From Myrica gale (taxonomy: Eukaryota; Streptophyta; Magnoliopsida; Fagales; Myricaceae), in the NCBI GenBank assembly GCA_963930655.1, contig OZ005605.1, positions 26,605,501 to 26,669,500 of the forward strand: a DNA stretch of 64,000 nucleotides, in the 5' to 3' direction. Of the stretch, positions 48,229 through 60,060 are shown one piece after another (positions within the stretch are counted from its first letter, which is position 1; each line of letters begins with the position of its first letter). The notes beneath the pieces were generated by a model. It was not told where the DNA came from and did not search any database. It was given only the letters and a program-made list of their open reading frames with translations. The translations under genes and the position numbers were made by a program.

Positions 48229-49300
48229 AGTTTTTATAAATTAGAATTTTATTCGAAATATCGCTGAAAAGTTCAAGTGCAATAAATTTGGAGTTGGAGT
48301 CGTTTATGCAAAGTAAAAGATGCGAGAAAAAAAGCATGAGAATTGAGATTGCCATACGATCTCCCAATATGCAAAGTAATATATTTTGAAGCCGGTCGGA
48401 AAATTATGAATGTCCCAATATTTGCAGCCATAGTCTTTTCTAACAATTATAAGCTATGGATTAACCACAAACACTTGGGTACTTAATTCGTGTTATAAAT
48501 ATATTTGTTACCGACACATAAATCATAAAGTATCAATTTTAACACAGTATACCCTTTGACAATGAAGGTTCTACACATTGCACACTTTCCCTAAATTAAA
48601 TAAAATTTGATAAGTTTTTTTTATTAAAAAAACTTAGAATAACAATAATAATCTTGATAACTTAATGAATTGATAGGCGATAACAATACACTCAATAGAT
48701 GTAAATTGTGTCAGAGAGGTGTTATTGTCATTTTGATTTAATTTGAGGCAAAATTTTAAAGGGTCTCAAGTGTATAAGAATGAGTGTTAAAAGATGCAAT
48801 ATGTCAAATTCTTTATAATTAGTGGTTGAAAAATTGTATTTTTATTTTATTTTATTTGTTTTTTATAACTATTAGGTTATGGCTTTTTTTCCCTTAATAA
48901 TAAATTTCAAGTTTTTAAACATAAAAAAAATCTTCTCAATTAATCATCTACAATAACTAGAATAATTTGTGATGTGGTGGCGTATATCATAATCCTTGGT
49001 TTATTGATTTCACAAGTCTTTGGAAAATATGTTTTTTCACACCATTTTAATTGGGTTCAAAATTTTAGATTTACTACTAAAAAATTCACCACATAATTTT
49101 TTATTATTATAATATTTATTAAAAATCTTCTCTCTTCACTTTTCACCAATTTTCATAACATTTCTTTACTTTATAATATTTTCCAAACTTCAATACTCAA
49201 AATTTTCACACTCAAACACACATGTATATATATATAGTGTGTATAAAAGGAACAAAAAGGTGAAAAAGCCGAGTAGATTATTGAGTTTAATTACGTCACG
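48229..49300. other. Intergenic DNA between WD40 and VPS55 genes
   Basis: AT-rich sequence with the WD40 3' untranslated region first and an AT-rich MITE-like segment at about 49024-49235 (motifs TTCACTTTTCACCAATTTTC and a TATATATATA run at 49224). Nothing else is recognised. Confidence 0.45.
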
Positions 49301-49423
49301 TGGCTTGTGAGATTACTGGCAGTAAGAGTCACCCGAAGGGTAGGTCCGAGAACCCGTTTCCGGTCTCGCATTTCTCTTCGCACTTCTCTCTCTTCCTGAA
49401 CGAGAGCTTTTCCTCTTCCAAGA

Positions 49424-49718
49424 ATGACGATGAGTATCGAAGGTACGATTCCGACTTCTGCTGTCCCTTTCTCCCGTACCTTGATATCTGTACGACCTTT
49501 TTTCATTGTCTCTGTTTGTAAGATTCTTGCTATGCTGCGAATTATTGCGGGTCAGAGCGCGCTTAGCGAAAAAAGAATTGGATTAGGGTTTCGAGCACCA
49601 TTCTATAAAATAATATTTGGGATCTGGAAACGTAACACTGTGAGAGACTAATGTTGTAGATCGAGACAAGTTAATCAAGTTGTTTTTGGGGTCAACTAAT
49701 TGCTCCAATCATTTCTGA
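49424..49718 (+). other. Possible upstream ORF and leader intron of VPS55
   Basis: A leader exon appears to end at 49442 (CGAAG|gtacga) and resume at 49660 (ttgtag|ATCGAG). If so spliced, the ATG at 49424 opens a 25-codon upstream frame that stops at 49718, 43 bp before the VPS55 ATG. It would not encode part of VPS55, as a stop intervenes. This is inference from splice signals. Confidence 0.35.
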
Positions 49719-49761
49719 TGATTTTTCTCGTTGTAATAACTTTCAATGTGCGTTTATTGTT

Positions 49762-52700
49762 ATGGCAACTAAAATTTCTTCTTGTGGTGCATGGACACGC
49801 TGGGACTGCCTAATGGTTCTGTTCTATGCAGTGTAAGTTGGGAACTAAACTAATTCTGTGAGTTTTAGCTCCGTCTGCTCCTTAAGTAAACTAAACTTCG
49901 AATTTTTCATGTTGCTATGCAGTCTGGCTGGGCTTGCTTTTATGTTTTCCTCTAGCATCTTGCTACAGATCCTGGTATGCTTCCGTAGCTGACTGGTTGT
50001 ACGCCTATGGTGGTTTTGGTTGTTGTTTCTATTTTAATGTTTTGACTATACCTTTTTCTGATTGTTGTTGATCATATTCTTTATGGTTTGATAATCCTGT
50101 ATAGTTTGTTGACAGACAAAGCATTTCTTCTCTGTACTTTGTTTTTCTTTCCCCTTCTGTTTGTTTGCTTGTTTGATATCAAATGACACTAAAATAATAA
50201 ATAAAAGGAATAGAGTCAATATCCAAAATATAGGAGGCACTAAATAAACTTATTTCCACTATCTGGAGCATGAGAATCAAAGCTTGGTATATTCACACAC
50301 ATTTATGTGGGATGATATCCTTAGGCTGCCTTAGATGTATGCTGAATCGCTGATATCTAATTTTAGGTAAGTCTAGTGCCCGTGATTGTACTTTCAATGC
50401 AATTAGTCCTATGAAAAACGGAAATTCTTGAAATTCAATTAAAAAGAAAAAGTTTGAGTGAAGTGGGAAACTCTGATAAAGCTGTAACAAATCTGGACTA
50501 AATCTAAGATATGCTGAGATGGTTAGGAATATATCACACTGCTCTCTGAGATTGTCCACCATCAAAATAGTTTTGGTTTGTCCTTAATGGAATTTCCATT
50601 TTTTAGGAAATCGGATCCTGCAAAGGTTGTTCATGGAAATATTAGTGAGATTCTTTGGACCATCTCTTCTTTTATCATCTTGATATCCAGCACTGTGCTT
50701 TCATTTTCTTTGTTATACTCCATGGAGAAGGTAGTAGATCAAGCCATGTGAACACATCAAGGTATACACTTTTCGAGCTTGATCTGGCTTTTGAACAGTT
50801 AACTTGTGCTTTGAGCGAACAGTCCTTCAAGCTAGTTGAAAAAAATACGTTCCAAAAAGAGTACCAGGATAAGAATTGCTAGCAGGTAGTTTGTCAACAT
50901 CATCAACTTATATTAGTGTAGAAAAGATTGTTGGATTAGGCTCATGCAATCTCACTTTGGCTCGTGGATAAGTCTGGTGTTGGAAAAAATATACATGGAC
51001 TTAGCTTAATGGTTCACAGAGCTTTTGGTCAAGCTTGTGATTGGGGTCCAACTTTCACCCGTCCAAGCTGATGTAAAAGGATGTTGTGCTTGCCTTTGCT
51101 TCACATGCCTTGTTGCATTCCTTGGTTTGACACATACTCGCAAAGTATTGCGATGCTATATGAGAAAGGAGGGGACCAAGGCTCTTTGATCTTTTACTTC
51201 TTTAGCGGGTGCAACAATTTGGTGCATATTCTAGAATTTTGAAGAGAGATGTAGTGTGGACTATGTTTGCGTCAGTCTTTTTAGTTCAGGGGGCATCAGT
51301 CACTGAGGATTTTGGTGGCTTGCTGCTGGTTTGCATCTCCTAGGACGGAAAAGGATTCTTTTGTGTCCACTCCTCGCTTTTACTCCAAGTAATTGCTTAT
51401 GCTCTGGAAAGATAAAGTTGCGTAGAAATGAAGCGGTGTTCACTTGGTGATCAGTATAATATTGATTAGGAGTGGCTGTTCAAATTACGATAAGTATGTT
51501 AGGAAGCTGGGTTCTTGCTCTTTTCCTAGGAGTTTTGTGTGGCCTCAATTGAGCATTATGAAACCATGTGACGGATCTACAGATATAAGCGATGTGAAAA
51601 TGGTAGCCCATGGTTCTTGGAGATATGGTCATTGAATAATATGGAAGGCACTTTTAACCTTGTTGGTTCTGTTCCCGGTTGAGGGAGGGATATCTAAGTG
51701 CCTTTGAGGTTTTGCATTTTAAGTGGACTCTGGATATGGGTTGGAAAGGAGCCCTTGTCCTTTCCTGCGTGGTTTCCGTAAGAAAGAATTGATGGATGAG
51801 AATGGTCTTGGTTCTTCTGCTTTGACTTTCTGTTTAACTATTCATGATGTGCGAAGCATAAATTTCCAGTACGTTACCTCTGATTTCCCAAAAAATTTGC
51901 TTCTATTGTGATGGTACTTCTAGTGGTTCTGTCAGTTCCATTATTCTATGAAGGCAATCTGGAGAAGGGCTTGTAATGGCTAATCTATTTTGAAAATGGA
52001 TCTTTGGGGATGAGAAGGGCTTTCTTGCTTTCACATATTTCTGCCTAGAATGCATTTAACGGGTATTTACTTTCACCATTAGAATAGGGTGGAAGGTGAT
52101 ATTTTGATTCAAGACCTACTGGGTGTGTAAAGTACTTCTCCTTCTTCTGTTTTAAACTACTTGAATTTGTCAAATGAAAGAACTTGGACTTTAGAGTGCA
52201 TAGTACTGAAACAGAGGTGTAAAATCCCTTCCTACCAAATGCTTATAAAAAAAAATCCCTTCCTACCAAATGTTTTATTGGAGTTGTCTGTCATATTTCA
52301 AGGGTTTTTTCTTATTTTTTCCATTCAGCACTCAATCAACAATTATGTTATACAACCAAACTGGAGAAGCAATGTTAAAGTGAGAGAAAAGCCTAGACAC
52401 CTTCATGCCCAATGAACTGAGAGTCCTCTTATATTTTCTGATTTATTCCTTATCTTTTCCTCTTTGTTGATAGGCTTGTGCAATCTACAATAATTGGTGG
52501 CCCATGCTATCAGGTTTGTAAGTGTATTGCGGGTTGGTTGTATGTTCTAGTTTGGATTGCTCTCTAAGTGTTGATTATGTGAATTTATTTTACCTGCAGC
52601 TCTCATGTATGTGCTGGTACCTATGCCTTGCTTATTTTTCGGAGGAGGTTCAACTCAGTTTCTTACTAGCCGGGATGGTGGGGGGTTAGTATTGCTTAAT

Positions 52701-53073
52701 CTAAGCCCTCTTAACATATAGAAACATTTTTCCTTTACGTAATCACACGTCGAGTGAACTGTTTGAATCCTTCATAAAAAGGTGTTATGTGTTGGTCTTT
52801 TTACTGTTCACTCCCTCTCTCTCATGTGTTTACGGATCAAGTCCAATTTCCTGAAGTTTTCTTTTCTGTTTGGCAAATTTATAACACAGTTGGATAGATG
52901 CTGCTAAATTTTTGACTGGAGCATCAGCTGTGGGGAGCATGGCAATTCCTATTATACTTAGGCATGCACAGATGATTCAGACAGGAGCTATGCTTATCGA
53001 GTTCACATCCTTCTTCATATTTCTTTGCACTATCATGTGTTTCCACCGTGCTAGCCTCGAAGATGACTGGTGA
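49762..53073 (+). CDS. VPS55: Vacuolar protein sorting-associated protein 55 homologue
   Basis: Five exons join in frame: 49762-49832, 49923-49974, 52474-52513, 52600-52684 and 52890-53073, giving 143 residues. VPS55 (LEPROT/OB-RGRP family) is a four-helix endosomal membrane protein that acts with VPS68 in late endosome-to-vacuole transport. Matching stretches are ILLQILACAIYNNWWPMLSA, LMYVLVPMPCLFFGG, AAKFLTGASAVGSMAIPIIL and the final helix EFTSFFIFLCTIMCF. Helices lie near residues 18-40, 48-65, 83-103 and 112-130. The first two exons are short and were found by phase and donor (GT|gtaagt at 49833); the N-terminus (MATKISSCGAWTRWDCLMVL) differs from the MADVPGYLR start I know for this family, so this may be a second VPS55 type. 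The intron 49975-52473 is 2.5 kb. Confidence 0.87.
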
Positions 53074-53485
53074 TAAAAATCAAACATCTCTTTGAACGCT
53101 TGGACGATAAATGTTTTAACAAATTTCAAAATTACAAAGCACAAACGGGAAAAGATATATAGATTCCCACCATGTAAATCTCTTGAGTGTATATTTTATA
53201 AAGCTGTTCAATTAGCTCGTGGATTGCTTGATTCCCTTGCAACTTTGATTTTTGTGTAAAGTGATAGTTATTGCGTCTGATGTACCTCGGTGTAGTATAA
53301 TATTTGGAAGTTGACGATTGAATTGATTACGGGTGGATGGATGTTACCGAAAAGACCACAAAAAGAAGAAGAAGAATGAATTCTTTCGAGCATTTGTTTG
53401 TGTTATTGGCTCTTATGGGTTTTACCAACTTGGTCATGTTCTCAAAGGTCATCTTAGCTGTCAATTACATATGTGATTTATATTG
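53074..53485. other. VPS55 3' region
   Basis: Probable 3' untranslated region and flanking DNA. No further feature is seen. Confidence 0.4.
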
Positions 53486-54370
53486 TTAGTTGAGGTTGGA
53501 ATTCTTCGACTAACTTTAATGTTTGGGGGATAAGATAACTAAAGCGTCTGAAGTTTACCTGTAGAATGGCCCCCACATCACTTAATTGGATGGTCGAGGA
53601 TGTATTTTTTCTGTGATTCTTTGGGATGTTGTCTTGCTCCCAATTACGATCCAAAGACCTAAAAGGAGAAAGGCATGGGGAAAAAAGATTCCATTAGACG
53701 CATGCAAGTCTAGCAAATATGCATTATTATAAGAATTGTCCATAAACTAGTTTTTGGGTGGTGAGCTTAATAGCCCCCAAGCCTTCCGGATCAAGCGTAC
53801 TATTCATGCCACTAGAAACAAGTTTATCAAAAGTGGCAAACAGGTTCTTAGAGTTTATCAAAAGCTTGGTATATCCTAGAAACAAGTTTTCAGGAAAACA
53901 GATGGAATGAAATCAGATGGCTAAATTAGCCACCTGAATTGCACAGCTGGTGTTCAGCTTCTCGACAAGGGAAATGTGTACTGGTGACAGTGTGAAACTG
54001 ATGAGAATTTATCGGCTGTAGAATGTCAGGGTACTAACATGGAACTTCCAGGGACAGATATACAGTACATCTAAGGACCCTCCAGACAAGGTCATCAGTT
54101 TTAAATCCCCATTGATATCTGAAACTAAGCTTTTTAAGGGAACTTCTAATGGGATGTGTTTTATATATATTTCATGGATATTTACATTTCATAACTTCAA
54201 GGGAAAGAGAACTTTTACAATATTGTTTGAAACACTGCATCGCTTCCTGCTGATTGGATTAATATTAATTTAGTTTGTAATCTTCCACGGGTTGGTGGTA
54301 CTGAACTTTTTTTGCTTTTAACCGAAAGAAGGATTTGACAGGATAATTATTATTAACGTTTGGTTTAGTA
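53486..54370 (+). repeat. Segmental duplication, copy 1
   Basis: Blocks here recur in the same order and orientation in 55665-57015: AATTCTTCGACTAACTTT (53500), GATCCAAAGACCTAAAAG (53649), the AGTGTGAAACTGATGAxAATTT region (53989), ATGGAACTTCCAGGGACA (54039), TTGATATCTGAAACTAAG (54113), ACTTCAAGGxAAAGAGAAC (54195) and GATTTGACAxGATAA (54332). Copies differ by many substitutions and indels; copy 2 is longer. No protein family was recognised in either. Confidence 0.85.
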
Positions 54371-54376
54371 CAGTAA

Positions 54377-54572
54377 GGCTGTGTTTGTTTTGTAAAATTT
54401 TAGTGTTGTTAAAATTTTAGGTATTGGGTTTAGTGAAAAAGCGAAGAGAGATAATTTTTTATATTTTTTATAGTAAATAGTAATGATTTGATGGGGAGAG
54501 AGAGATTATATTGTAATATTTAATTGTGTTAAAATTTTAAAAGGAGTAAAATTTTTGAACACAAACGCACCC
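54377..54572. mobile_element. MITE, Tourist-like, with TAA target duplication
   Basis: The 196-bp element starts GGCTGTGTTTGTTTTGTAAA and ends AATTTTTGAACACAAACGCACCC, imperfect inverted ends, with TAA at 54374-54376 and 54573-54575. The 3-bp TWA duplication fits PIF/Harbinger. The core (TGATGGGGAGAGAGAGATTA) is shared with other AT-rich repeats of the window. Confidence 0.7.
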
Positions 54573-55180
54573 TAAGTAGACTCAAATGTATGTATTTAAA
54601 CCACCACTAGGTACTGTCACTTAAAAGTGAGATACCCAAAAATTTTAAGTGGCTCCTAATTAGTCAACAGTATTTCTCATCTGCCTCGAGATCCGTTTTG
54701 GACGAAACGTAAAATTGGTGTACGATTTCTCTCGTCTGAAAAATAAAAATAAAAAATAAAAGTTTCGCAAAGCTAAAGGGTGGAAGTTTTGGTAATTAAG
54801 ATGCCGTGGAAGTCAGATTGGGGCCCATGGCATAGAATTTGCACAGGTGTACTGTAAAATAACTGGACGGACGACAAAACAGACATTCTGCCGCCTACAA
54901 GCAGCAACGCTGCTGCAAGCTATAATTATCGGTTTCCTTAGGGACGAAGTTCCCTTGCAACTTCTACATAGGAAACCGAACTGTCGGTATAGCTAATATG
55001 ACCGTCTTTTTAATGTTGGACAAATGACACGTTAATGTCGGCAGTACTTTAATAATAAAGGCGTACGTACCATTTGGTGGGACTCCAACTCGCACGTCTT
55101 TTTAATTACTTTTTTTTTGTCGTTTCATTTTTCACATTACTTATAATAATCGTATATAAGCTTAAGAGGACTCTAACTAA
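54573..55180. other. Intergenic DNA between duplication copies
   Basis: No gene is recognised. A run of purine/pyrimidine-mixed single-copy-looking sequence is present at 54780-55070. Confidence 0.4.
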
Positions 55181-55359
55181 GGGGCTGTTTGTTTACCATG
55201 AATTCTCAGCATTTTTTGAATCTCAGGATTCTACAATCAAACATCATTTTTTACACCACATAAATATAACTACAATACGCATACCAATAAAGTTAACCTC
55301 ACATAAAAATTCTCAAAACACAAAAAATCCTCACAAAACACCTTAACCGAACACACTCC
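55181..55359. mobile_element. MITE-like element
   Basis: It starts GGGGCTGTTTGTTTACC and ends TTAACCGAACACACTCC, giving imperfect inverted ends of about 17 bp. TAA precedes the left end, but the right flank (AAG) does not match cleanly, so the target duplication has decayed. The internal 90-codon frame is low-complexity. Confidence 0.5.
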
Positions 55360-55544
55360 AAGTCGTCTTCATTGTAATTTGTAGGTGGGGTTAGCTTTTT
55401 GTTTCCTTTCGTTTTATGTTTTTTCAATAGCAGAATTTTATTCATTATTCAATTAGATTCGGTATCTATATATACAAATGAACCTTCAATTCTATATATA
55501 TATGGACAATTAACCTGGGCTTAAGCTTGACACCCTGTGGTCTG

Positions 55545-55640
55545 AGGCCATTCATCTCTGTGCACTTTCCACGAGAATTAAGCCCATTCCCAACCATAGC
55601 CCAAAAACTCCAGCTGGTCTGCCCCATCCAAAGGCCATCT
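55545..55640 (+). repeat. Promoter-like segment with a copy at 62320-62411
   Basis: TCTCTGTGCACTTTCCACGA followed by GAATTAAGCCCATTCC and a CCAGCTGGTCTGCCCCATC block aligns with TCTCTGCGCTTTCCATGAGA, TTTGGCCCATTCTTAAC and CCAGCCAGTTTGGCCCATC at 62320-62411 in the same order. It also carries GCCCA-type motifs. Confidence 0.6.
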
Positions 55641-55664
55641 CTGCTGGGCCGCTGGCAATTAGAT

Positions 55665-57015
55665 AAGTTGAGGTTTGGATTCTTCGACTAACTTTTTAGT
55701 TGTTGTTTGCAAAACAAAGTTTTAGGAGGATAAAAATTTAGTTTATAAAAATTATGAAAAATTAAAAAAGGGGAAGGATTTAAATGAAATTTTTTTATGT
55801 TTATTATAATAGAAAGAGAAGATTTGATGGGAAGAGAAAGATTATTTTATAATTATTTTATTCTACCCAAAATTAATCCCCAAATTGTTAATTGGTTGGT
55901 AACCTGTGGTGTTGGTTAGCTGGTACTATATTATCTTTGGGATGTTCTCTTACTCCCAATTAGGATCCAAAGACCTAAAAGAGGTTAGGCGTGTGGAGAA
56001 AAGACTCTAGACGCCTGAAAGTCTTTCAAACAGAATGTATTGTTATAAGAATTGTAATTCAACTCTCTTTTATCCCAATTCTTCCACATCAAGCTAGCCT
56101 ACGAATCGTGAAATATATCAACAGGAGAGTATTGATTTTCTATATATGCTAGTACGGGTGCTAATTGACCTAATCTTGGTAGATTCTCGAAACAAGACTT
56201 CATTTATAATGTAACTGTTCTTTTCGGGTGGTTCAGTGAAAAATGGAATGACTTCGTTGAACCTAAAGAAAGGCACAGCAAAGCAACAGTGCTTGGCTTA
56301 TCAGTGCTAGAGAAGTCCTCTTCTGATCCTTAACCCGAAAGAAAAGTCCCCCCTCTATATTAGCCACCTATATACATTGCACAAGTGGTATTCAGCTTCA
56401 CGACAAGTTCTGGAACACTGCAAGGAAAATGCGCGCGTACTGCTAACAGTGTGAAACTGATGATAATTTCTCGGGGGAGAATGTCAAGGTAAATGCCACA
56501 TGCATGGAACTTCCAGGGACATATATACAGTACTACTAATTTAAAGACCTGTCTCCAAACAACGAAAGGCGAAGACCTGTCGGGCTTGCCTACCAAAGGT
56601 TCCTTCTCCTGGATAAGAGAGAGCTAGGACCATTGATAGAAGCAGAGGCGACAGATCCCACGTTGCTAAACAAGACGAGGACAATATTATTTTATCGTTT
56701 TCGGTTCCCAGGAAAACAGGGAATTCCTGTTTCAAATTCCCGTATTTAGATTTATGCAAATACTTGAGACCAACCCAGGCATTGATATCTGAAACTAAGT
56801 TTTTCAAATGGAAGTGTATCATATACGGATATATACATTTTACAACTTCAAGGAAAAGAGAACCTGCTGGCCGGTTGGATTAGTTAATTAGTATGTAATC
56901 ATGAATATGATTCTTCCACGGTTCGGTGGGAAAAATGCAAAACTCTGCAAGTAAACGTTTTGCTTTTCACCGAAAAAATGATTTGACATGATAAATAACA
57001 TTTGATTCAGTGCAT
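55665..57015 (+). repeat. Segmental duplication, copy 2
   Basis: Homologous to 53486-54370 (see that entry for block positions); matching blocks lie at about 55680, 55963, 56448, 56505, 56781, 56837 and 56978. An AT-rich MITE-like piece (about 55700-55870) sits after the first shared block, and about 600 bp of extra sequence (56560-56780 and around 56200) accounts for the greater length. Minus-strand frames of 78 and 93 codons in 56360-56822 overlap extra sequence and show no known domain. Confidence 0.85.
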
Positions 57016-57144
57016 GTTAGGAGCCGATGACCAGAAGTTCGTTGCAGAAAAGCTGGAAAGATTTTGGAATTTCAATCAGAGAACATGACGGGAGTGGAGA
57101 ACTGCATAAATAATCCGTCATTGCTGTCGTCAAGTACTACGTCC

Positions 57145-57415
57145 GATATGGGTCGGGATTCAGTCTAGACCCGTACGGGTCCAGACCTGTCCAGACCCAC
57201 GGTCTGGATTGAATCTCGACCATATCAAACGGCTCACGTGCGTTCTTTTAGTTTTAGTGGTCGAACCAATACATTTAGTGGTCCAACCACTGTGGTCCGA
57301 CCACTAAAATTAAACTTACCGCGATAGCCGTCTGATGTGGTCGGGATTCAATCCAGACCGTTGGTTTGGACAAATCTGGACCCCGTACGGTTTGGACTGA
57401 ATCTAAACCTCGTCC
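57145..57415. repeat. Foldback element: nested long inverted repeat
   Basis: Arms of about 90 bp (57145-57234 and 57326-57415) are inverted copies: the left arm GGGATTCAGTCTAGACC...GGTCTGGATTGAATC faces GATTCAATCCAGACCG...GGTTTGGACTGAATC. The 91-bp spacer contains a second, inner inverted pair (AGTTTTAGTGGTCG at 57250 and CGACCACTAAAATTAAACT at 57298) and a GTGGTCCAACCAC palindrome at its centre. The segment is GC-rich compared with its flanks. Confidence 0.85.
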
Positions 57416-58758
57416 GATATTGCAGGGCGCTTGACTCGGCTCAAGTGCCAACTGTAGACCTGAAGTCAATCCAGCGTGGTCCGCAGGCATATGGATTCAA
57501 GCGCGGGCTCCCCTTCTTCTTTTCAAACAGCGCGTGAAGCCTCCATCGTGACTTCCGATTTAAGTCTGGCGATGGTCAACCGTTTATGGACTTCGTTTTG
57601 ACTCCATTTCTTTCAACGGCCTTTACTTACGGATACAAATCTCTATGCCCAATAATACCAAAAATGGAGAAGAAGAAAACATACAAATTACTATGAAATT
57701 TTCTAATAATTTGTTAGAGCCATCACTGAGTTGGCGTTATGCAGGTCGGGGATCCCGTCACGTCAAGTACTGGAAAAAAGTATTGTAATTAAAGACAATG
57801 CAAAGTTTCCAAGAAGGAGAATAGTCGACAACATCAATATCAGTACAGTTTGAAAAATTAGTGAGCATTAATATTTCGACATGAGATATCATAAGAGAGG
57901 TTTTGGCACCGCATTTAATAACAAGAGAAACACATATTTAAAAGCAATGAGATATTATAAGAGAGGTTTGTTGGTTCATATCTAGTTGCAAATAGGTATC
58001 GCTCATGTTACAGCATGCTTCATGTTTCATGAAAGTCCTGGAAATAAAGAAGGCGGCCGGATTGTATTAGATCGTTGAAAGTCTATGAGATTTAAAGAAG
58101 TCATGCATGCGTGGTACGCAACCTAGCTTTACTTAACTTATAATGCTTCTCTAAACCCAATTGACCGAATCAACTCCACTAATATATATATCAAGACAAG
58201 AAATTTCCGGTAATTAGTTAATCATGTGCTTAACAGCTCTAAAGGCAATACTTCAATGGTTGGAAAAACGAACTTCTACTTATTGATGAATTGAATTCAG
58301 TGAGCAATTTATTAACTTAAATAATACTTGAACTGTAAGGCCAGTTCAAGTGTCTAGGGTTTTCGGTTTCGTTTCCATTTGGGTTATGTTCATCCAAACC
58401 CAATACGCAAAGATTGGGTACAATGATTTGTCTCACTATCAAAAATAAAAATTTATGTTCTTAAGGGGTCATCGAGATAATTTTTTGAACTTATTATTAA
58501 TTTGGGAGGTTGCTTAATAAAGGAAAAAAAACAGAAAAAAAAAATGTTCGGTATGTCCAAATTTGTGTGATAATTATCCTATATGAAAAGAAAAACACAT
58601 TCTAGGAAATGGAACTATCAATTGATGTTGATAAAGTTTTTATATTCTTTTAAAAGTCGTACGTTGAATGTATATTATGAACTTTATTTAAGCAACCCAC
58701 TTTCTCGTAATTGATAAACATATCCTTGTACGATTGTAACGATTCTTCAAATTAGTAT
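57416..58758. other. Intergenic DNA
   Basis: No gene or named repeat is supported. A 66-codon frame entering from the foldback element (57337-57537) is chance. Confidence 0.4.
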
Positions 58759-58947
58759 GGGGTGTTTGTTTGTGGAAATTTTGGGTATTGGAGTTTGTGA
58801 AAAGTATAGATATTTTATGGAAAAGTGAGGAGAGAGAAGATTTAATTGAATAGTATAATATTATTTTATAATTTAATGAGGAGAGGGATTATTTCATGAT
58901 TGTTTGGAAATTTTGAGGGGTGAAAATTTCCGGAGACAAACGCCCCC
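58759..58947. mobile_element. MITE with TAT target duplication
   Basis: The 189-bp element begins GGGGTGTTTGTTTGTGGAAA and ends TTTCCGGAGACAAACGCCCCC, inverted ends of about 18 bp, and is flanked by TAT at 58756-58758 and 58948-58950. The core (GTGAGGAGAGAGAAGATTTA) is shared with the 54377 element. Confidence 0.65.
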
Positions 58948-59890
58948 TATATAGAGGCGCGACATTCACAAAGTTTTGTTTTTGTTTTTAATTAATTAAT
59001 ATATAGCGACGACCTTGTAACTTGTTTAACCTGACAACTGAAGAACTTGTTTAAACATAAGCCAATTGCAAGTAGTAACATGTTATCAACCTGCCGACTT
59101 GTGAAGCTGTTGAGAATTTTCCAAGCTGACCGAGGATTTCGATCGAATCGTGAAAAATCTTGGTTTTGTAAACATGACCTAAATATTTTAATATCAACAC
59201 AAAGGTCCAGGACGTAAGATAAACAGGATACAGAATCTTTAGATTCCTACAGATTCCTTTTCATGACCTGAGCCTAAATAGATCACAAGCACATGACTTT
59301 TGTTAGAAACTGCAAGTTATGAATCCGTTGGCCGGGGTTTCCTTTTTTTTCGCTCCCCTGAGCTTCTGATCGTCCGCGAACAGTCGAACTAGTAGCTCCT
59401 TTCATTTTGGTCGAGGGGAATTATTGTTGCTTTGCTTATAGGTCGCACCTGTATAACTTCGCAACAGTACCGAATAGTGTAATATCAAAATCAGCTTTCA
59501 TGAGTGTAAAAGGCTTTTAATTTCAACAAGGTTGTTGACATCGCTTGATCAAAGTCTTTCCAAATAACGTTGCTTAGTCCAGGGAAAATTCAAACTTTCC
59601 TGGTCAGAGAAACCTCTGTTAATAACCCGCACACAGTTCTGGCCTCTGGGTGCTTGACCGCCAAGAAGGTTTGCATTAGGCTTCACATTTGAATGTGAAT
59701 GTGCGGTGGCACTAGTGCAAATAACACACAAGGGCCTATACCGCGTTTGACTCATTCAAAAGATATTGTACGGACAATAGCGAGAGAGAGATATTTCCCC
59801 ACAAACGCGTGGAAGTTTCCAAGCAACCCCCCAGTACTGCCTCTTCTTTTTGCCTCTCATTTTACTCGGTTAGCTCTATCTCCTTTTTGC
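58948..59890. other. Intergenic DNA and NAC upstream region
   Basis: TTGAC W-box cores occur at about 59653 (TTGACC) and 59748 (TTGACTC), the usual WRKY targets, within 450 bp of the NAC start codon. No other feature is recognised. Confidence 0.4.
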
Positions 59891-59897
59891 ACTCCCA

Positions 59898-59909
59898 TAT
59901 TATATATAC
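59898..59909 (+). promoter_or_regulatory. Probable TATA box of the NAC gene
   Basis: TATTATATATAC lies about 155 bp upstream of the NAC ATG at 60061, followed by a leader ending in GAGGGCGGAAATGG, a good plant start context. Confidence 0.5.
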
Positions 59910-60060
59910 ACACGGACATTACAGAAACCATGATAATAGCCGAGTAAGTTCCCATTCGATCGTTTAGAAAAAAAAAAGTTCCCATTCGATCGGTATCTCT
60001 TAAACATAGTGCCCCTTTAGAACTGACAGTGTGTGAGAGCTAGCGACGAAGAGGGCGGAA

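Noticed and set aside
50000..52470. A hidden gene within the 2.5-kb VPS55 intron
   Set aside because: Open frames are below 90 codons, have no recognised motifs, and no splice model links them; the flanking VPS55 exons join in phase without them.
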